Source: Ruminococcus champanellensis 18P13 = JCM 17042 (GTDB lineage Bacteria; Bacillota; Clostridia; Oscillospirales; Ruminococcaceae). From it: a stretch of DNA of 64,000 bases. Both the position numbers and the translations under genes were made by a program. Shown here piece by piece: positions 61,345-64,000 of the stretch. The notes beneath the pieces were generated by a model. The model was not told where the DNA came from. It worked only from the letters and a program-made list of their open reading frames with translations, and ran no database searches. The DNA is taken from positions 1,780,471 to 1,844,470 of the forward strand of contig NC_021039.1 of assembly GCF_000210095.1 (NCBI RefSeq), in the 5' to 3' direction. Position 1 is the first letter of the stretch, and each line of letters begins with the position of its first letter.

Positions 61345-61887
61345 ATGGAAAAGCGAAAAAAAGGCTTTACGCTGATCGAACTGGTAGTGGTGATTGCCAT
61401 TATAGGCGTATTGGCGGCTATTCTGGTTCCGGTGATGATGGGGTACGTCCGCAAGTCCCGGGTGGCTGCCGCAAACGACAATGCCAAGCAGAATTACAAC
61501 ACGGCTCTGGAGGTTGCAGCATCCTGCAGTGCGGAATCTAACGGCTATGTGGTGGATTCCAGAAAATCAGTTACAGCAAGGAAAAATGATCTCCAGTCCA
61601 AGTTGGGCAGCTGTTCGGATCCGGTTTTTCAAAGCTATTACCAGGAAATGATCGATCATTTGCAGATGGACGATAAAGGGTATTATGGTGGTCTGTATGT
61701 GGGCAACGTGCCGGTTGCGGTAGTCTGGTCCAACAGCAGTGGGGATAATGCAATTTTGGGCAGATATCCGGACACCCTGCACACGGATGACACCTACACC
61801 TGGAATGATTGGGAAAATGACTGTGCCCAGTTCCAGGCTGGCGGTTACACCAGCTGGCAGGAATACATGGCTGCACAGGGCGGGTGA
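61345..61887 (+). CDS. Type IV prepilin-like protein
   Basis: 180 residues. The class III signal is textbook: basic MEKRKKG, cleavage after Gly 7, then FTLIELVVVIAIIGVLAAILVPVMMGYV with Glu at mature position 5. A soluble C-terminal domain of about 140 residues with two Cys follows (Ala/Asn/Gln-rich, ending YMAAQGG). Such proteins form pili or pseudopili, or act as minor pilins in DNA uptake or secretion. No pilus assembly ATPase, platform or prepilin peptidase gene is nearby, and the gene has its own promoter and terminator. AAGGAGGGCTTCGG precedes the ATG. Confidence 0.88.
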   Translation: MEKRKKGFTLIELVVVIAIIGVLAAILVPVMMGYVRKSRVAAANDNAKQNYNTALEVAASCSAESNGYVVDSRKSVTARKNDLQSKLGSCSDPVFQSYYQEMIDHLQMDDKGYYGGLYVGNVPVAVVWSNSSGDNAILGRYPDTLHTDDTYTWNDWENDCAQFQAGGYTSWQEYMAAQGG

Positions 61888-61906
61888 TTGCTTAGTTACA
61901 GTTTCT

Positions 61907-61953
61907 AAAACCCATCATCAAGAGATTTCTCCTGATGATGGGTTTTGTTTTTT
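61907..61953 (+). terminator. Intrinsic terminator of the prepilin-like gene
   Basis: AAAACCCATCATCA (61907-61920) and TGATGATGGGTTTT (61933-61946) form a perfect 14-bp stem followed by GTTTTTT. Confidence 0.92.
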
Positions 61954-62005
61954 ACTGTCTGATGGGACATGAAAATATTTTTTTCAATTTTTTCTTCCAT
62001 TTCTA

Positions 62006-62034
62006 TTGACAAAATTAAATTTTGGCAGTACAAT
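62006..62034 (+). promoter_or_regulatory. Consensus promoter of the cas operon
   Basis: TTGACA (62006-62011), 17-bp spacer, TACAAT (62029-62034), about 45 bases before the cas3 start. Confidence 0.85.
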
Positions 62035-62086
62035 ATATTCAACGTAGCGTCATGCTATCTATGCATTATCACAAGGAAGTGACAAC

Positions 62087-64000
62087 ATGGAGTACTACGC
62101 CCATACACGGGAGGATCAAAAACAGACCGTTTCAAAACATTTGCACGGTGTAGCGGATATGGCTGCTGGGTTTTCCATTGAAATGCTGCGGGATGCGGCA
62201 TATATAGCCGGGCTATTTCATGATCTGGGAAAGTATGCGTTGGCGTTTCAGGATCGACTGCTGCGAGGAAGCAATGAGGCCTATGAGCATTCCGCATGCG
62301 GTGCGATCGAGATCGGCAAGCTTGCACAGGATCCTATGACCCGACAGATGACCTATATGCTGCAATACTGCATTGCCGGACACCACACGGGTCTGCCGGA
62401 CGGTGGGACTCCAGCGGACAGCCCGGATGGAGATAACACGCTGCATAGTCGTCTAAAACGGCAGAAGAACTACATCGGTCGCTGCGATTATAGTGGATAC
62501 GCACAACAGATTTCGCTGCGACTGCCGGATTACAGGGATGTGCTGGCAGAGTTGATGTCCTGCCGGGACAAAACGGAGCTGATAGAGCGGTACGCTTTTT
62601 TTACCCGGTATCTGTTTTCCTGCCTGACGGATGCGGATTTTCTGAATACGGAGGTTTTTTGCAATCCGGAAAGGGAACGGGGTCTCCAGGGAGATTTTCA
62701 TGCACTGGAACAGGCTTTGGTCCAGAAAATGGATAGCTTTGTTTGCGACACTCCCTTGAAGCAGGCACGGGGCAGGCTGCAACAGCAGGCACTTCACAAC
62801 AGCCAGAGTTCAGATCCGGTCAGCATTCTGAACATGCCGACCGGTAGTGGCAAGACCCTGTGCAGCCTGCAGATCGCACTGCAAAAGTGTCGGATGCAGA
62901 AGCATAAGAAAAAGCGGATTATCTATGTGATTCCGTATACCAGCATCATTGAGCAGACCGCCGATACCTTTGCGCCTTTATGTGGGGAGCATACTCCGAT
63001 TTTACAGCATCACTCCAACTTCTGCTTTGACAGCGAGGGCATTCCGGACAAGACCTCTCAAAAATTGAAACTTTCAACAGAAAATTGGGATGCACCGCTG
63101 ATTATAACCACCAGCGTGCAGTTTTTTCAGTCGTTGTTTCATTACAAAAGCTCCGGTTTGAGAAAGCTGCACAATATTGCAGATTCTGTGATCATCCTGG
63201 ACGAGGTGCATCTGCTGCCGGTGGACATGCTGCAGCCCTGCCTGCGGGGGATCGGGTATCTGACCCGGTATCTAAACTGCGAGTGCGTGTTCCTGTCTGC
63301 CACCATGCCGGACTACAAGCCCTTGTTCCGACAGTATCTCAACGGCCAGCAGGGCGTAGATCTGATTACGCAAAAGGATGACTTTTTGTTCTTTCAGAAG
63401 TGCCGGTATACGAATCTGGGAGAGCAGGATCCGGAGCATGTGGCAGAGCTTGCGGCTAAGCACCGCAGCAGTCTGATCATTGTCAACAGTCGCCGTACTG
63501 CACGCCAGATGTATCAGTTGCTTTCCGGAAAAAAGTATCATCTGTCCACTTATATGACGCCCCATGACCGATCAGAAACCATCCGGAAGATCCGGTCTGC
63601 CCTGGAACAGGATGAACCTGTTTCGGTGGTATCCACCTCTTTGGTAGAGGCAGGTGTGGATCTGGACTTTGAGGCAGTGTTCCGACAGCTTGCCGGATTG
63701 GACAATATTTTGCAGTCCGGAGGCAGATGCAACCGGGAAGGGAAACGACCCATGGGGGATGTGTACATATTCCGGACGCAGGATAAGCCCCAGCGGGATA
63801 TCCGGATCCGGGCGAGTATTGTTCAGGATCTGCTGGATCACGGGGCGGATCTTTCCACCGGTGCATGTGTGGAGGAGTATTACCGGCGGTTGTTTGATTT
63901 TAATGCTCAACTGATCCAGGAGAATTCCATTGCCCGGAATGCGGTCGGGTTTGACAGCATCCCATTTCGCAGCTATGCACAGGCCAACCAGTTTATCAAG
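62087..64000 (+). CDS. cas3: CRISPR-associated nuclease/helicase Cas3, N-terminal 638 residues (runs off the window)
   Basis: The ATG at 62087 follows AAGGAAGTGACAAC and the frame is open to the last base. The HD nuclease comes first: H20, HD at 45-46 in LFHDLGKY, and HH at 99-100 in YCIAGHHTGLPDGG. The helicase follows: Walker A PTGSGKT at 251-257, DEVH box at 372-375 in VIILDEVHLLP, SAT at 404-406, then the second RecA domain (STSLVEAGVDLDFEAVFRQLAGLDNILQSGGRCNREG). It degrades target DNA recruited by Cascade. The single-chain HD-helicase, the GHHxGLPD style, and position right after a promoter fit a type I-C operon (cas3 first), but the subtype genes lie outside the window. Confidence 0.95.
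   Translation, partial: MEYYAHTREDQKQTVSKHLHGVADMAAGFSIEMLRDAAYIAGLFHDLGKYALAFQDRLLRGSNEAYEHSACGAIEIGKLAQDPMTRQMTYMLQYCIAGHHTGLPDGGTPADSPDGDNTLHSRLKRQKNYIGRCDYSGYAQQISLRLPDYRDVLAELMSCRDKTELIERYAFFTRYLFSCLTDADFLNTEVFCNPERERGLQGDFHALEQALVQKMDSFVCDTPLKQARGRLQQQALHNSQSSDPVSILNMPTGSGKTLCSLQIALQKCRMQKHKKKRIIYVIPYTSIIEQTADTFAPLCGEHTPILQHHSNFCFDSEGIPDKTSQKLKLSTENWDAPLIITTSVQFFQSLFHYKSSGLRKLHNIADSVIILDEVHLLPVDMLQPCLRGIGYLTRYLNCECVFLSATMPDYKPLFRQYLNGQQGVDLITQKDDFLFFQKCRYTNLGEQDPEHVAELAAKHRSSLIIVNSRRTARQMYQLLSGKKYHLSTYMTPHDRSETIRKIRSALEQDEPVSVVSTSLVEAGVDLDFEAVFRQLAGLDNILQSGGRCNREGKRPMGDVYIFRTQDKPQRDIRIRASIVQDLLDHGADLSTGACVEEYYRRLFDFNAQLIQENSIARNAVGFDSIPFRSYAQANQFIK

Overview
The window looks like a chromosomal segment of an anaerobic, low-to-mid GC Gram-positive bacterium of the Clostridia, most likely Oscillospiraceae/Ruminococcaceae (Ruminococcus-like). 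This is inferred from the order hprK-PHP-murB-rapZ-whiA-dnaE-pfkA, a type III glutamine synthetase, a SpoIIM-like protein, strong AGGAGG ribosome binding sites, TTGACA/TATAAT promoters and carbohydrate-active enzymes. No species can be proven from the sequence alone.

Region 1 (1-25.6 kb) is accessory. It holds the end of a bacteriocin-type ABC exporter; a degenerate receiver protein translationally coupled to a 1565-residue secreted GLUG-repeat protein; a GH127 beta-L-arabinofuranosidase with an AraC regulator; a 2459-residue membrane-anchored or secreted protein that shares its C-terminal domain with the first giant; a LytTR/GHKL two-component system; an 82-residue helical protein with an iron-dependent alcohol dehydrogenase; a flavodoxin-like lipoprotein broken by two in-frame TAG codons; a GH31 glycosidase with a divergent AraC regulator; and a TetR-type regulator. 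The TetR promoter carries a start-site sequence identical to that of the second giant gene.

Region 2 (25.6-54 kb) is mostly housekeeping: ribosome hibernation factor, ACT-domain protein and homoserine dehydrogenase, glnN with an attenuator-like leader, rmuC, a sodium-pump OadG/OadB pair, the hprK to pfkA cluster, proC, a SpoIIM-like and a DUF624-like membrane protein, rpsO and pnp (both with structured leaders), an ApgM-like enzyme with a PspC protein, a class I amidotransferase, a PAP2 phosphatase, pduL, nicotinate phosphoribosyltransferase and MTA/SAH nucleosidase.

Region 3 (54.4-60.9 kb) is a six-gene polyamine operon. It encodes both the SpeD/SpeE aminopropyl route and the carboxyspermidine route (dehydrogenase plus decarboxylase), along with the arginine decarboxylase-like enzyme and agmatinase that supply putrescine.

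Region 4 (60.9-64 kb) has a transposase remnant, an orphan type IV prepilin-like gene, and the first 638 codons of a cas3 gene behind a consensus promoter. A CRISPR-Cas operon, probably type I-C, therefore begins at the right edge.

A family of short palindromic or MITE-like repeats (ends GGCAAYACCGCACAAAG and its reverse complement) is scattered through the window in intergenic and untranslated regions. It is the most conspicuous structure not explained by genes. No tRNA, rRNA or CRISPR array was seen.
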